Shown here: positions 1 through 11,928 of the stretch, piece by piece
Numbering within the stretch: the first letter of the stretch is position 1
Layout of the letters: every line of letters begins with the position of its first letter
DNA from: Ecdyonurus torrentis
Lineage: Eukaryota > Arthropoda > Insecta > Ephemeroptera > Heptageniidae
Length of the DNA: 64,000 nt
Reading direction: 5' to 3'
NCBI GenBank assembly: GCA_949318235.1
Contig: OX439133.1
Location: forward strand, 9,114,922-9,178,921
The notes under the pieces: model-generated
Told to the model about the DNA's origin: nothing
Seen by the model: the letters and a program-made list of their open reading frames with translations, nothing else
Database searches by the model: none
Position numbers and translations under genes: made by a program

Positions 1-42
<42 letters not shown>

Positions 43-419
43 GATGCAAATAAACGTAGCACCTCATTCACAACATTCATTTCAATAAAGATATTTCTCA
101 CAATATCCAATTTATCTTATGAAAAATACTGTCATAAGTTTTCTATATTATATTATTATATAATAATATACTAATAATAAACGCAATAAATATGTAATTT
201 AACACTTTTAGTGTTAATAATATTCATCTCTTCTCCCCCTCTCCTTACTACATTATTTTCATAACACGTACGTTTGTTGGTTTGCTTGTTGAGAATCTTA
301 TAATTAATTAAAATCATTGAGGAATTCGTAATGACATAATATTCACATTCCTACATAGCATGGGAGAGAAAGAGAGAATAAGGGAAGGATAGGGGGTTGT
401 TTTTGTATAATGAACTTTA

Positions 420-466
<47 letters not shown>

Positions 467-1803
467 ACGCATAATTCTACATTCATAATATACTCAAACT
501 TAAATGTTTATATATGTAATGCTTTTCCATCCATTTTAAATACATATTATACCACATAATATACATATACGGAATACATATATATATTTATTTATATTAA
601 GGTTTCATGCATACTGTACAACAATTATTATTTGTAAAGTTTAATTTAATAATGCATGTAAATTTTGGAATTTATGTATTCAAAATTTATTAATATTATG
701 TTATTTCTCTTTAATTTGTATACCACAATTTCAAACTTTAGAAATTTATATGTAATCCTTGCATTTATTATTTTTGTACTAATATTTTTCATGATTTAGA
801 GGTTATTTTACACTTGTATTTACATAAAAATATTTTGGAAAAAAAAAAGGTATCCATAAAACTATTTTTTTATGATTGATTATTAAATCGATAAACAATG
901 TTTAACCTAACCTGCGAACTAGCTTATGCCTACATCAACCGTTTAAGAGCACGAAGAAAATTAATGTTTCATCAATTTTTGCAGTACTGTTATTACCATC
1001 ATTATATTTCATAATAGTTACTTCAAAGTAGTATCGAATATATTGTCATTTATTTCAGAGCCTGTCTGATATATTGCACAATAAGTTCCAAATCTCTTCA
1101 TTTACACATAAATTTATATACTAATAAATTTAAATATATATTAAAAAAAATAAAATAATAAATATTATTTTAATTATATTGTATTAATATATTATACTAA
1201 TATAATTTAATTAATTTTTATAACATTATTATTCTCCATAAAATAGTTGTAAATAATATTATATTTTATTGGACAAAACAGATCACGAGATTTTTTTTCC
1301 CCCACAAATCCTGTTTCATGTTATATCAAATTGTCAATTACGTTATTGTATTTTTGTGAATTGACAAAACATTGCAGCCTAAGGCTACAAATAAATATAT
1401 TTTAAAAAATACCTAACGGCTATTTCAATTGAGTTAAAAAGCCTGGCATTATTTTATATCAAAATTGAAATACCATGTCGCATTAAAAAAAAAAAAAAAA
1501 AAAGTAAAAAAAAAAAAAGTAAAAAGGTTTTGTCATTAAAAAAAATGCTATTTATGTATATTTAGTACACAGTTGTGAAAAAGCTATTTTCATTATGAAT
1601 GTATACAGCATTCTGTATTTTAATGTTTTTATGACATTGTTTTCTTTTTCTAATGAAAAAAAAAATTGTATAGTTCAATTTTACTTTATATAGTTATGTA
1701 AAATGTAACATTATAAAAATTTGCATAATACTTTATTGTAGTACGTATATATAGAAAAAAAAATTGAGCTATGAAATATTGAAATAGGTTACAACATGTC
1801 TGT

Positions 1804-1843
<40 letters not shown>

Positions 1844-1997
1844 ATACATATAATATTGCATGCATGTCGTGTAACTTGTGTTGCATTAAAGACTAAAAGG
1901 GTTTGAAGTTAAAACGGTGGGTGGTATTACAATGTAATTCTAATCACGATAATGAACTTACTTTAAAATACTTTTTTTTTTATTCGTCTACTGTTTA

Positions 1998-2028
<31 letters not shown>

Positions 2029-2343
2029 GACAATATTGTTGAGCATGTCAACTTTATTATCGGTTTTTACGTGTAACCAATCAGAAGCACGTCGAAAATC
2101 GGTATAAGGACTTTTTAATTTTCTACCCTTTAGCACTGCATTTACAATGTAGAAATTTAAATGACGCATAAAAGTAGTACTTAAAAAATTCAACTAAAAA
2201 TTTTTCTTCGGTAATAAGCATTCTAATTGACGAATTTTATTTCTGCTATTTGTATAAGCAAAACATTCAAGAATTTTAATTGTTTTCACGCATGTAAATG
2301 AAAATTGTTTATTATATTACTTAAATAGTATGGAAAGGGAGGG

Positions 2344-2403
<60 letters not shown>

Positions 2404-3094
2404 TGAGTTATATGCAGAGTAAATTTTAAAGGTAATATTCATGAACTTAAAAATCTGAAAATGAAGCTATGTTATCTGACAAAATATTAATATTTTATTT
2501 TAATTATTATTATTAAATTTTTTTTTTGACAATAAAATATTTTTAATGTAATCCAATCAGATAACAATTACAAATTTGTATTTAATTTCATTATTTTTTA
2601 ATTAAAAAAATATATATATATCAAAATAAATTTTCATACAATAATGATAAAAACATAATAATGTAAAAAATATAAACAAAAAGAAAACTACATCCATCAA
2701 ACTTTCATACAGTTATGAATACAAAATTTTAAACTTTATAATATCAAGTTAGTAAAAAGTTTGTATAATACGATGACTCTATTCTATATGTATATATATA
2801 TGTGTTATATTATATATGAAAATGTATTTATATATAAATAAAATAAAGTTTTATCATCCTTATATTATTATAAATTTATACATAACAACAATGAATAATG
2901 AAAAGTAAAATTATGCTGGTATGCATCTATTTTCTTTACTAACTTCAATTTGAAAGTAAAATTTAATGACACCTACACTGGAAAAAAAAATATAAATTAC
3001 GTTGTATAACACAATACTTTGTTGCTAGATATCTTCTCCATTACTATGTAACATAATTGGTGACTTATAAGGAAACAACTTTTTTAAGGCACCT
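1..3094. other. Gene-free AT-rich stretch
   Basis: No coding sequence is supportable. It contains a poly(A) run at 3-38, an imperfect (GA)n at 421-466, a poly(T) run at 1806-1841, another poly(T) near 2000-2028 and a (GA)n array at 2346-2401. The remainder is A/T-rich sequence without recognisable motifs. It could be intergenic or intronic. Confidence 0.7.
2346..2401. repeat. (GA)n microsatellite, 56 bp
   Basis: Uninterrupted AG/GA dinucleotide array, one of about twelve on this strand in the window. Confidence 0.97.
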
Positions 3095-3450
3095 TTAAAG
3101 AATAGACCAGAAGAAAACATAAGCATTTATATCACAAAACACTTAATGGGGCTTACATAAATAACTTTAGTTTGTCTCAAAAACCCTACTGTAGCTCCGT
3201 AGAAGTGATCAAAAAATTTCAATTTNNNNNNNNNNNNNNNNNNNNNNNNNNNNNNNNNNNNNNNNNNNNNNNNNNNNNNNNNNNNNNNNNNNNNNNNNNN
3301 NNNNNNNNNNNNNNNNNNNNNNNNNNNNNNNNNNNNNNNNNNNNNNNNNNNNNNNNNNNNNNNNNNNNNNNNNNNNNNNNNNNNNNNNNNNNNNNNNNNN
3401 NNNNNNNNNNNNNNNNNNNNNNNNNCCGTATACGTGATACATAGACTTTA
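3095..3450 (+). mobile_element. TTAA-ended MITE, copy 1 (interrupted by assembly gap)
   Basis: The left end reads TTAAAGAATAGACCAG and continues with about 130 bp clearly homologous to the copies at 9748, 51206 and 55094 (shared core AAGCATTTATATCACAAAAC, then GTAGCTCCGTAG and GTGATCA). The sequence then enters 200 undetermined bases. After the gap, CATAGACTTTA resembles the family's right terminus. Counting the gap, the total length of about 356 bp equals the family length, so the gap appears to hide the MITE's second half. The left half is certain; the right end is inferred. Confidence 0.75.
3226..3425. other. Assembly gap (200 N)
   Basis: Exactly 200 undetermined bases. They fall inside the MITE copy that starts at 3095. 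Confidence 0.99.
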
Positions 3451-3793
3451 TATATTACTATGTATGTAAGTATTATCATCATGTAATCTCTTTATCAACA
3501 AGACTCTAATCACGGTAAATATTTACACCTTAAGTTACAAGTTATTTTATGTACAAAAGGGGGGAGAAAAGAAATTTGTGTACTTTTATTGATTTTTTGT
3601 ATTATTATTATTTGAAATAACATTTTTACCTAAAGAAAAAAAAAAGCAAATCATGTTGAATTTTTAACCGTTTAATAACAATTCCGAAATACTCGTATTT
3701 TTATTAAATTTTCAATTTTACTTCGTATTATTTTTTTATTCCTTTTTTTTTTGTGGTTATTGCATAGCTTATTTAGTAAATCATAAAATATAC

Positions 3794-3826
<33 letters not shown>

Positions 3827-5740
3827 ATAATATTATAAATAATAGTTCGTAAAATAATTACATCAAAATGTTAAATATTATAAAATAATGAAAAAAAAAA
3901 TTATTTATTAATTTTGATTGACATATTATTTATTTTTATAAAAAGAAACTATAATATCCAATTACGATTTTTTATTTATTTAATTAATTTTATTATATAT
4001 TTATTTATTTATATTGAATCTGAACGTTAAAAAAGTATCAATAATATACTGATTACAATGATCGTTACCTAGGCAAGTGCTACGAAATGAAACAGCAATG
4101 CCATGCATTTTACAATAACTTGCTTAACGATGAGTCAACTGATATGCATATCCAACAATTTAAAATTGTTATCATGAAATTAAAATCTACAATATCTAAA
4201 TAGACCGATCGAATGATAATTGTGTATATATACTGTAAATGCTAAACTGAAGCAGTTTTTAGTTAGTATTCAGTCTACATCTCTGTATATATCTTTTTCT
4301 TTACCTCGATGCAAGTAGTTAAGTCATGAAAAATAGCATGTACTGTATGTAAAATGTACAGTACAGTAAGCCAAAAGTTATTCAACGAAAAAAAAAAAAA
4401 AAGAAAAAAAAAAGAAGAAGAAGAAGAAGATGAAACTCTAGCTTAAACTTTTTATACAGTATATATATTTTTGTTACATTGAAGTGACATCTTTTTGAAT
4501 TTCTTTCCTTTCTTATATTTTTTAGATTTAAGGAGATGCGGTATAGTTTCCAATTAAATGACTTTTATTTATGAAATAAAAAGTGTGTTTTTTTACTAAA
4601 ATTTTAGAAATATTAATATTTTAAAAATAATAGTGAAAACTTCAATTTAAAGCTAAAAATAAAAAATATTCTAACAATTACAAAATATAAGAGAGCCAAT
4701 TAAATATATTTTATTTTCAATAAATAAATATGCGTTTTATATGAAACCATTTATGCATTTTGTTTTTCTTGTGCTAAAAAATTTGTTCTTTTATATATTT
4801 CAAATGGAGTGTAGAGACAAATGACAATACTGAGTGAAAGAGAATGAAAACAGAGAGAAACAGAAAAGAGAGGGAGCATGTTTTCTGGACACTATCAAAG
4901 ATATTAAAGCGTTGGTGATACCGACATAGACACATTGTTACACATGAAAAAAAAAAAAAAAAAAAAAAACGATTTTCTCTCCCCGTGTCTCTAAGACTTA
5001 TTGACCCATAGCATCTATCTCTTATACCCCTTGTCTAGCCATACTCTTATATATAACAACAAACCTTAAACATTATGTCATAAAAAAATTGATACTTTAA
5101 AAGAGTTAAATATAATTTGAAAATCTCATATTAAATCATGATAAATTGATTATATTATAATTCTGAGTTCAAATTGCATAATTTCAGTTATTGATTTAAT
5201 TAACAGAATTAAAAGCACTCGCTATGTAATTAAATTACAAATAACGTTACACTTTAATTTTAAATGGTAATTAACAAATAAATAAACAATTTTTCTTAAA
5301 TAATATTCTACTTTGATTATATTATCAAGTATATTAAAATTGTTATATATCTAACTTTTAATATCAATGAAAGTTTATGAATAAACGTTATCAACTTATA
5401 ATAACTTGCGTTAAAAGATTTTAATTATAATTAAAATTTGATTTAATCTGAATTATCGTTTAATGGTATATATATAAAAAAATGGTATAGACAACTCAAG
5501 ATGCCACAGAGAAAATAAATTCCTTTAGCTAATTTATATAAATTAACTTATTATTATGCAAAAATTTAAATAATTGTTATAGACAAAACAAATAAGTATA
5601 TAACATAAAAATTTCACGTTTCCATCAGTAGCAATGAAAGACAACGCATACACACGTTTCACAGCATTTTTATATTCCTATACTCTACTATTTCTCTCTC
5701 TCTCTCTTTCCCTCTATCCACCGCACACACACCTTCACTT

Positions 5741-5776
<36 letters not shown>

Positions 5777-7433
5777 TTTCATGAACATTTTTATGTTGTA
5801 AAACACTCCAAACCATTTTCTTTTTTATGTGTGTAGTTTTCTTCCCACATATACTACATTCCCATTTTCATTCAACAATCAATATAAAATTCTTTTCTTT
5901 TGTCATAAAAGAAAAATTTTATATCTATATTTATTATTATTACTGCAATGATTTGGGTCGTTTTGAAATTTTGTTTTACATTTACGATTGTAAAGTGAAA
6001 TATGTATGTTATTTTCACATACAAATGAGAGAGAGAATGGGAGAGAGAAAAAGATGCGAGTTTAAATATACTATTAAAAAGCAAATTTATCAACAATAAA
6101 ATTAAAAAGATTTTTAGCATACATATCTCTAAAATTAAACAGTGTCATATTAGATGGATTTCAATTAAAGCATTTTTTTAAATTGAATAATCACTAGGAC
6201 TTTATAATTTTAAAATATTATATCAGAAAAAAAAAATGAAAGTGAATTTTCTATTAGGCTCTATTTCATTTTTCTTTTCTACCCTTATATCAAATATTAT
6301 TTAAGTCACCTGACAAAAACAGTTTTTTAAAGAAATTGCAGCCAACAAAAATCCATATAGAATAAAAAATATATATAAGCAATACTATATCTTATATAAT
6401 ACCATATGTAAATTTACGATGTATATATATATATATATTTATTCCCATATATTCAATATTGATTTTTCAAACACCGGAAGAAAATAGTGTCACAAAATAC
6501 ATGACTTTTAAAGAAAAAAAAAAAAAAGTGAAATATATGAAAGAACATAAATCATTCTATATATTTTTTACTTTAAATAATATAACATTTTATAATCTTT
6601 TTTGCATTGTTATATTATATAAAATATATATATTTTTTTTTGAATTAAACAAATATGAAGAAGGGTAAAAATTAATCAAAATTTTATGTTTACTTTGTGT
6701 ATTGCCCATTAACTATGGATGGTTTTATATTATTAATTAAAATGCATGCAATTTTATGTTTTTATTGATATCATAGTTTGATTAACAAAATAATATATAT
6801 TTAAATTGAATTTTTTTTTCAAATTATTGTATTTTAGAAGTAATAATGCATTATTTTATCATTTATATTACAAAAATACGTATCAATTTTTTTAATGCAG
6901 GCTTTTAGAAATTGCTGTTTCTGTATTGTTTATAAGAATGTGTCTTTTTATAAACACAAGCATTAATAAGTAATTTTCGTATCAGAAAATACTATTATAA
7001 GATTACTTTAATTTACTCAATTTTATTTACAACCTAAAGAGTTACTTCACAAAAATAATCATTGTATGGAATAAGAAAAAAAAATTAAAAAATTAAAAAA
7101 AATTTGAATTCATTACAAATGTTAAACAAATAAATTGATACTACGAAAACAAACGTGTACAAAACTGTTCAGAAAGAAAAAAAAAACTAAATTAAACACT
7201 TGATCGACTTGATTACACTTACTAAGTAAAATCTAATCCATTACATAAATAAACTTTTCCACAAATAAATATTATGTGCAAATACTCTAAAAACAGAAGG
7301 GTTTTTGGTCACACTCATAATATAGTATGTCACTCAAATAGATTATTGACATTATATCATGATTGATCGAATTTCTCTCTCTCTCTCTCTGTACTCTACT
7401 CTCTCAGTGTTGTCTGATATATGTCATATGTCA

Positions 7434-7510
<77 letters not shown>

Positions 7511-9747
7511 CAAATGATAACAATGGTGCGTGCCGAACAACACCACAAATAACAATACAAACAATATTATTATTATTATTATTATTGTGGGGAGTGCAGT
7601 ATATATGTGTGTGTGCATGTGTGTATATGTAAAGTTCAAGTGGTAGTGACACATACTTTATCAGTAATTATACATCACAATATCAGTGTATACAAAAATA
7701 ACATTAAAAAATAAAAAGGAAAACTATTGAGGCGTTAATGTACTTTTCATTATTAAAATATATCCATCAGGTCCTTGATATAATTTTATTGCATATATTT
7801 TGAAAAACTATGACTTTTTTTTCCTATATGTTTTTAAAAGCAAGTCTAATACTATTTTCAATGAAATTTGGGAATGCAAATTTTTAGATGTTGTAGTGAC
7901 CTTTCATACAGATTTTGTGCTATTGGAAGATGATTTTTACCGCTTTTCAAGGAGGAGGTAGGGATATGAGCATCTTGTAGTGAAAAAAATATAAATGCAA
8001 GGATCTCATTATATGATATTTAAATTTCTATAATAATGGACTGCTAAATTACTCATTTCTTTCATTCATCTTTTTATTCTTAGTTAATTTTCAGTTTGCA
8101 TATTAAAATTGATAGCCGTGAGTAATAATTTACGAATCCGTAAAAATGATATATTTACTGAAAAACATTTAATTTATAACATAAAAGACTCAAAATAATT
8201 AAAGATTTCAGAAATTATTTTTAAATTGTACAATTTCACGTACAGAAACAATTTTTTTAAATAATAAATAGTTAAAATATTTTAATTTTTTTTATTATAT
8301 CTATTCAATAAAAAATAAAAGTAATTTCAAAATTAAATATTATAAAATTTATAAATGATAATACAAAAACTAAAGTATATAGTATTGTTTTAATCCGAAT
8401 GTTTCTGTTTCTGTTCTGTATTATATACACAACAGAAATTTATATGTTTTGTGATAAGAAATACAGGAAACATTGCAAAAGGGGGATGAAATACATCCGT
8501 ATAGAAATACGAGTTAAAAAAAAAAAAAAGGTATTTTGCCATATCTCTTTACTATACACAGTAGTGCATTTTGTTAAACATTTTGGTTTTTGTAACATTT
8601 TATTTTTACGATATCTGCTATTTATTTTAATAGAAAAATCTTGAAATTTTCTGCTCAAACATACAGCTCCAAAAATGTATTGTATTTCATTAAAAAAAAA
8701 TTAAAATATTGATTATTGATGAAAGTATAGTTAAGTTGTTTTTCTTTAATATAATAATAAATACACATTTCTTTGGACTTAACAAGATTTTTGGCTAAAA
8801 ACATAAGCAGATTTTTTCATGAAAATTCGATACAGTGTCATTTTTTTTTTTAAACGTAATTTCTGATAATTTACCTTCTTTTTGTTTCCCAGAATTTATT
8901 TTAACTAAACTCATGACATAATTTAATTATGTCATAATTTCAAAAATATTCTTCTACATTTCTTGTTAATAAAGACAGTTATTTATTTACAAATGTGCAG
9001 CTTGAATTCTTTGAATTGATTTAAAATATATAATTATAACGTATACACACACCAATAAAATAAAATCGACCTACAGTATATGTAGATCAAAATACCAGCC
9101 CGTAACTAATTTGTGTTTCACACATTTATCTACATAAAAGCAATAGAAATCTAAACTAAACAGCCAATAAAAATATCATATAAAATTTTCGTAACAGTTG
9201 ACAGAAAAAAAAATCTGTAAATTTATTCATCTCTCTTTTTATACTTTTTTTCTTCGTTTTTAACTTATACATATAAAATGATTGGAACGAATCAAGATGG
9301 ATTTAAAAATATATAAAATATTCATAAACTTTATAAGATTGCTTCAACAGATTTTTTTTTCTCTCTTTCTCTAACCACGAAATATTTCTTTTCTTTTCAA
9401 AGAATAAGAAAATTTTCACCCCTTGAGGTTTCTTTTTGATTTTGACATGAAAAGAAAAGGGAGAGAAAGAAAAACTTTATGATGATGGTATTTCATTTGT
9501 TGATTTTTGATAATATAGACTTACAATAATATAATATATAAAAGGTAATTTAAAATATGATACCATTATTATTAAAATACAATTTAAACTTTTGACACTT
9601 ACAATATTGTTAAGAAAAAAAAGAAAGAATAATACAGAGATTTTAAATAATTTGACATAATTTTTTGTCAATATTATAAGTTTTATTTTATTATTTATTT
9701 TTTGTATGAAACGCTAAAAATACAGTAGAATAGTCTAAAATTTAGAC
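3451..9747. other. Gene-free AT-rich stretch
   Basis: No supportable gene. It contains poly(A) runs near 3797-3824, 4947-4969 and 5743-5773, short TC runs near 5693-5713 and 7374-7392, the (GA)n array at 7436-7508, and an (ATT)n run near 7567-7587 followed by a short GT-rich stretch. All open frames here are low-complexity or random AT-rich translations. Confidence 0.7.
7436..7508. repeat. (GA)n microsatellite, 73 bp
   Basis: Perfect AG/GA array. It is preceded about 45 bp upstream by a short TC run, so the two could pair as an imperfect hairpin. Confidence 0.97.
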
Positions 9748-10108
9748 TTAAAGGCATAGACAACATGAAAACATTAGCATTTATATCACAAAACACATGA
9801 TGGGACTTACATAAATAACATTAATTAGAATCAAAACCCAACTGCAGCGCCGTAGCAGTGATCAGAAAATGTCGATTTCTGCAACCCGCACAACATTTTC
9901 ATACTAATTTCAGTAGTTTTTGCCTGTTTTTGGCGTCATAAACAGAAATACTTACGTAAATTGCATACTTTAAAGTTTTTTCTTGCTTTCTTGTGGGGCC
10001 ACATTTACATTCTGGTAAAAATTATCATCAGTTATGTAGATCCCATTTTGAGTTTAATCATTAAAAAGAACGTGTTGTTTCAAGTTTTATATACAGTTAT
10101 GCTTTTAA
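9748..10108 (+). mobile_element. TTAA-ended MITE, copy 2 (361 bp)
   Basis: The left end TTAAAGGCATAGACAACATG and the right end CAGTTATGCTTTTAA are degenerate inverted repeats of each other. The interior matches copies at 51206 and 55094 in the same orientation and at 50198 in reverse: the TTATATCACAAAACAC block, GCCGTAGCAGTGATCAGAAA, CAACCCGCACAACATTTT and TTCTTGTGGGGCCACATTTA. It has no coding capacity, so it is non-autonomous. TTAA at both ends in every copy would fit piggyBac-type TTAA duplication, but the inner TIR begins AGG rather than the usual CCC, so the superfamily is unassigned. Confidence 0.85.
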
Positions 10109-10189
10109 ATTGTTTATTTCAAATTTCTTCTTTTACCATAGGTCCGTCAAGATAATGTCTTATCAACGTACAAATTGGAAAACACACTC

Positions 10190-10473
10190 AAGGGCCAGCC
10201 ATGGCCTAAATACAAAGTCCGGCAATTGCCACGACAGCCTAGAGAAACCATAGAGAAAGGCTAGACGTTGCAATCACATCAATTCCGCACCTCCCGAATG
10301 ATTTGCGTTGTAATTGATTGTATATAAATATGTAAAAAAGCATCTTGCAACGTGTTGTGCTCTCACAATTCACGTATAGGCATCCAGCAGTGGCTCGAAT
10401 CTGCGTGCTTGGTAAGAAGAAACAGAAAGTTATACGAGTCAGCTGTCTTAACCACTCAGCCATACCAGCCTCT
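10190..10473 (-). mobile_element. tRNA-Ser-like SINE (minus strand)
   Basis: Read on the minus strand, the head begins near 10471 with GGCTGGTA followed by a perfect A box TGGCTGAGTGG (10462-10452), then GTTAAG. About 50 nt further comes a degenerate B box GATTCGAGCCA (10401-10391) framed by a T stem GCAG/CTGC. The wide A-to-B spacing indicates a class II tRNA; the anticodon-loop-like CTCGTAT resembles tRNA-Ser(CGA). The 3' acceptor half does not pair with GCTGGTA, so it is not a working tRNA. An unrelated, less AT-rich body follows to about 10190. A flanking duplication was not resolved, so the tail boundary is approximate. Confidence 0.65.
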
Positions 10474-10475
10474 GT

Positions 10476-11518
10476 ACTATGATTTATTTATACTGCGTAA
10501 TTTTAAAAGTGTCTGCGTATTACAAGTGACTTTGAATGTATATAAATAGATTTGAAACGGAGATTTTTGCTGCAAATTTTTATCGCCCCTGTAGATGACA
10601 AAGAAATAAAAAAACGAATAACGAACTGATTTAACCAATTAAAAATTTATACTTAATCCCCTTATAATAAGAATTGAAACTAAAACAAGAACGTAATTAA
10701 ATATTATATTTATATTGTAATGAAATCTGTGCCACTTTTCATGATTATTCCAATATTTCCTTTACAGCACGCCAACTTGAAAACAAATAATATAATATAA
10801 AAATAAAATAAAACTTCAAAAATGTGAAAATTATACAAAAATTATTTGAATAACGAACATTATCGCTAAAAAAAATATAATAAATCAATACAGAGACAAT
10901 AAAGCGGGGGGGGGGGGGTGTTAAAATGAGAAATATATGAATGTGGGAGGGGAGGGGGAAGAGAATAAGGGAACAAATCATAAGCATTTTTTTTCTAATA
11001 AATATTCCAATAAATAAAACTTTTCAATATGTTATTTTAAAGAAAAACGGTTGCCACTTTTCAATATATTTGTGTTTTTTTCAAGCATAGGTTTATATCT
11101 TTCTTTTTTTTTTTCTATACTTGGAGAGGAAAAAGAAAATAACAAATAAAAAAACTTTTGCTTCGATTGTCTTTGCTATACTATACTTGTGTCAAACGCA
11201 CCCCCTAAGCAATATAATATGCAACTTTTCGTGTTCAAAAACTTTCACGAAAAAACAATTTTCATTTCTCATACCATCTCTATATATATATATATATATA
11301 TATTTTTCTAGTGTAAAACTTCACTTCAAACTTTTTTTATTGTGCATCGATGCATTTGTATAAAAATATAATAATATATTCATTTATTATATTATAGAAT
11401 TGATATAAAATAAACATTTTTTATTATTCTTATTTTAGTATAATATAGTATCAATTTTATTGAAAATATAATTTAAAAAAATGTTTTACTTGAATTTCAT
11501 TTGATATGTATATTTAGA
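10476..11518. other. Gene-free stretch with a G13 run
   Basis: No gene seen. It holds a 13-base G homopolymer at 10906-10918, a G-rich patch near 10945-10960 and a short (TA)n at about 11281-11302. Confidence 0.65.
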
Positions 11519-11709
11519 TGGTTTTATATTGTGAGTTTGTAATTCAGCGCCTGTTTTTACATGGAAAGTATTGAAAAGTAGATTATCGTGGTACACAATG
11601 TTTATATAGCACAGTGGCTCGGGAAGCCAAAGATCTGGGTTCGAGTCCCAGTCAGGAGGAATCCCTTTTAACATAATTACTGCTCTATATAAACGTGGTT
11701 TTATATTGT
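11519..11709 (+). mobile_element. tRNA-like insertion with 14-bp target duplication
   Basis: TGGTTTTATATTGT occurs at 11519-11532 and identically at 11696-11709, bracketing a 163-bp insert. The insert carries a perfect A box TAGCACAGTGG (11607-11617), a perfect B box GGTTCGAGTCC (11638-11648) and an intact T stem CTGGG/CCCAG. Only 33 nt separate T8 from G53 (about 46 in a real tRNA), and the acceptor halves do not pair, so the tRNA part is internally deleted. An inverted repeat GTTTATATAGCACAGT (11600-11615) / ACTGCTCTATATAAAC (11679-11694), two mismatches, surrounds the tRNA-like core. Best reading: a SINE or other retroposed tRNA-derived sequence. Confidence 0.75.
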
Positions 11710-11874
11710 TTTATAAACTTTTAAAACCGTATGCAATGCAAATTTGGATACAAAATAAAAGTGGTAATACAAAGTCAGCAGCATTTAATAAATAATGTAA
11801 ATGTAATATATAATCATAGTGTAGAGCAAAAGGAAGTGCACTACATGGAAAGAAATGTTGTTGTTTTCTCAATT

Positions 11875-11876
<2 letters not shown>

Positions 11877-11924
<48 letters not shown>
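11877..11924. repeat. poly(A) tract, 48 nt
   Basis: Uninterrupted A homopolymer. No flanking duplication was seen that would mark it as a retrotransposon tail. Confidence 0.95.

Positions 11925-11928
<4 letters not shown>

Noticed and set aside
7424..7654. Ser-Leu repeat open frames over (GA)n arrays, here and at 14021, 28410, 35482, 47219, 49761, 53214 and 54150
   Set aside because: A dinucleotide repeat has no stop codons in several frames; the proteins are Ser-Leu or Arg-Glu repeats with random AT-rich ends.
10391..10470. Functional tRNA-Ser gene on the minus strand
   Set aside because: B box has mismatches and the acceptor halves do not pair, with a non-tRNA body attached.
11600..11665. 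Functional tRNA gene
   Set aside because: A and B boxes and T stem are present, but only 33 nt separate T8 from G53 and the acceptor stem does not pair.
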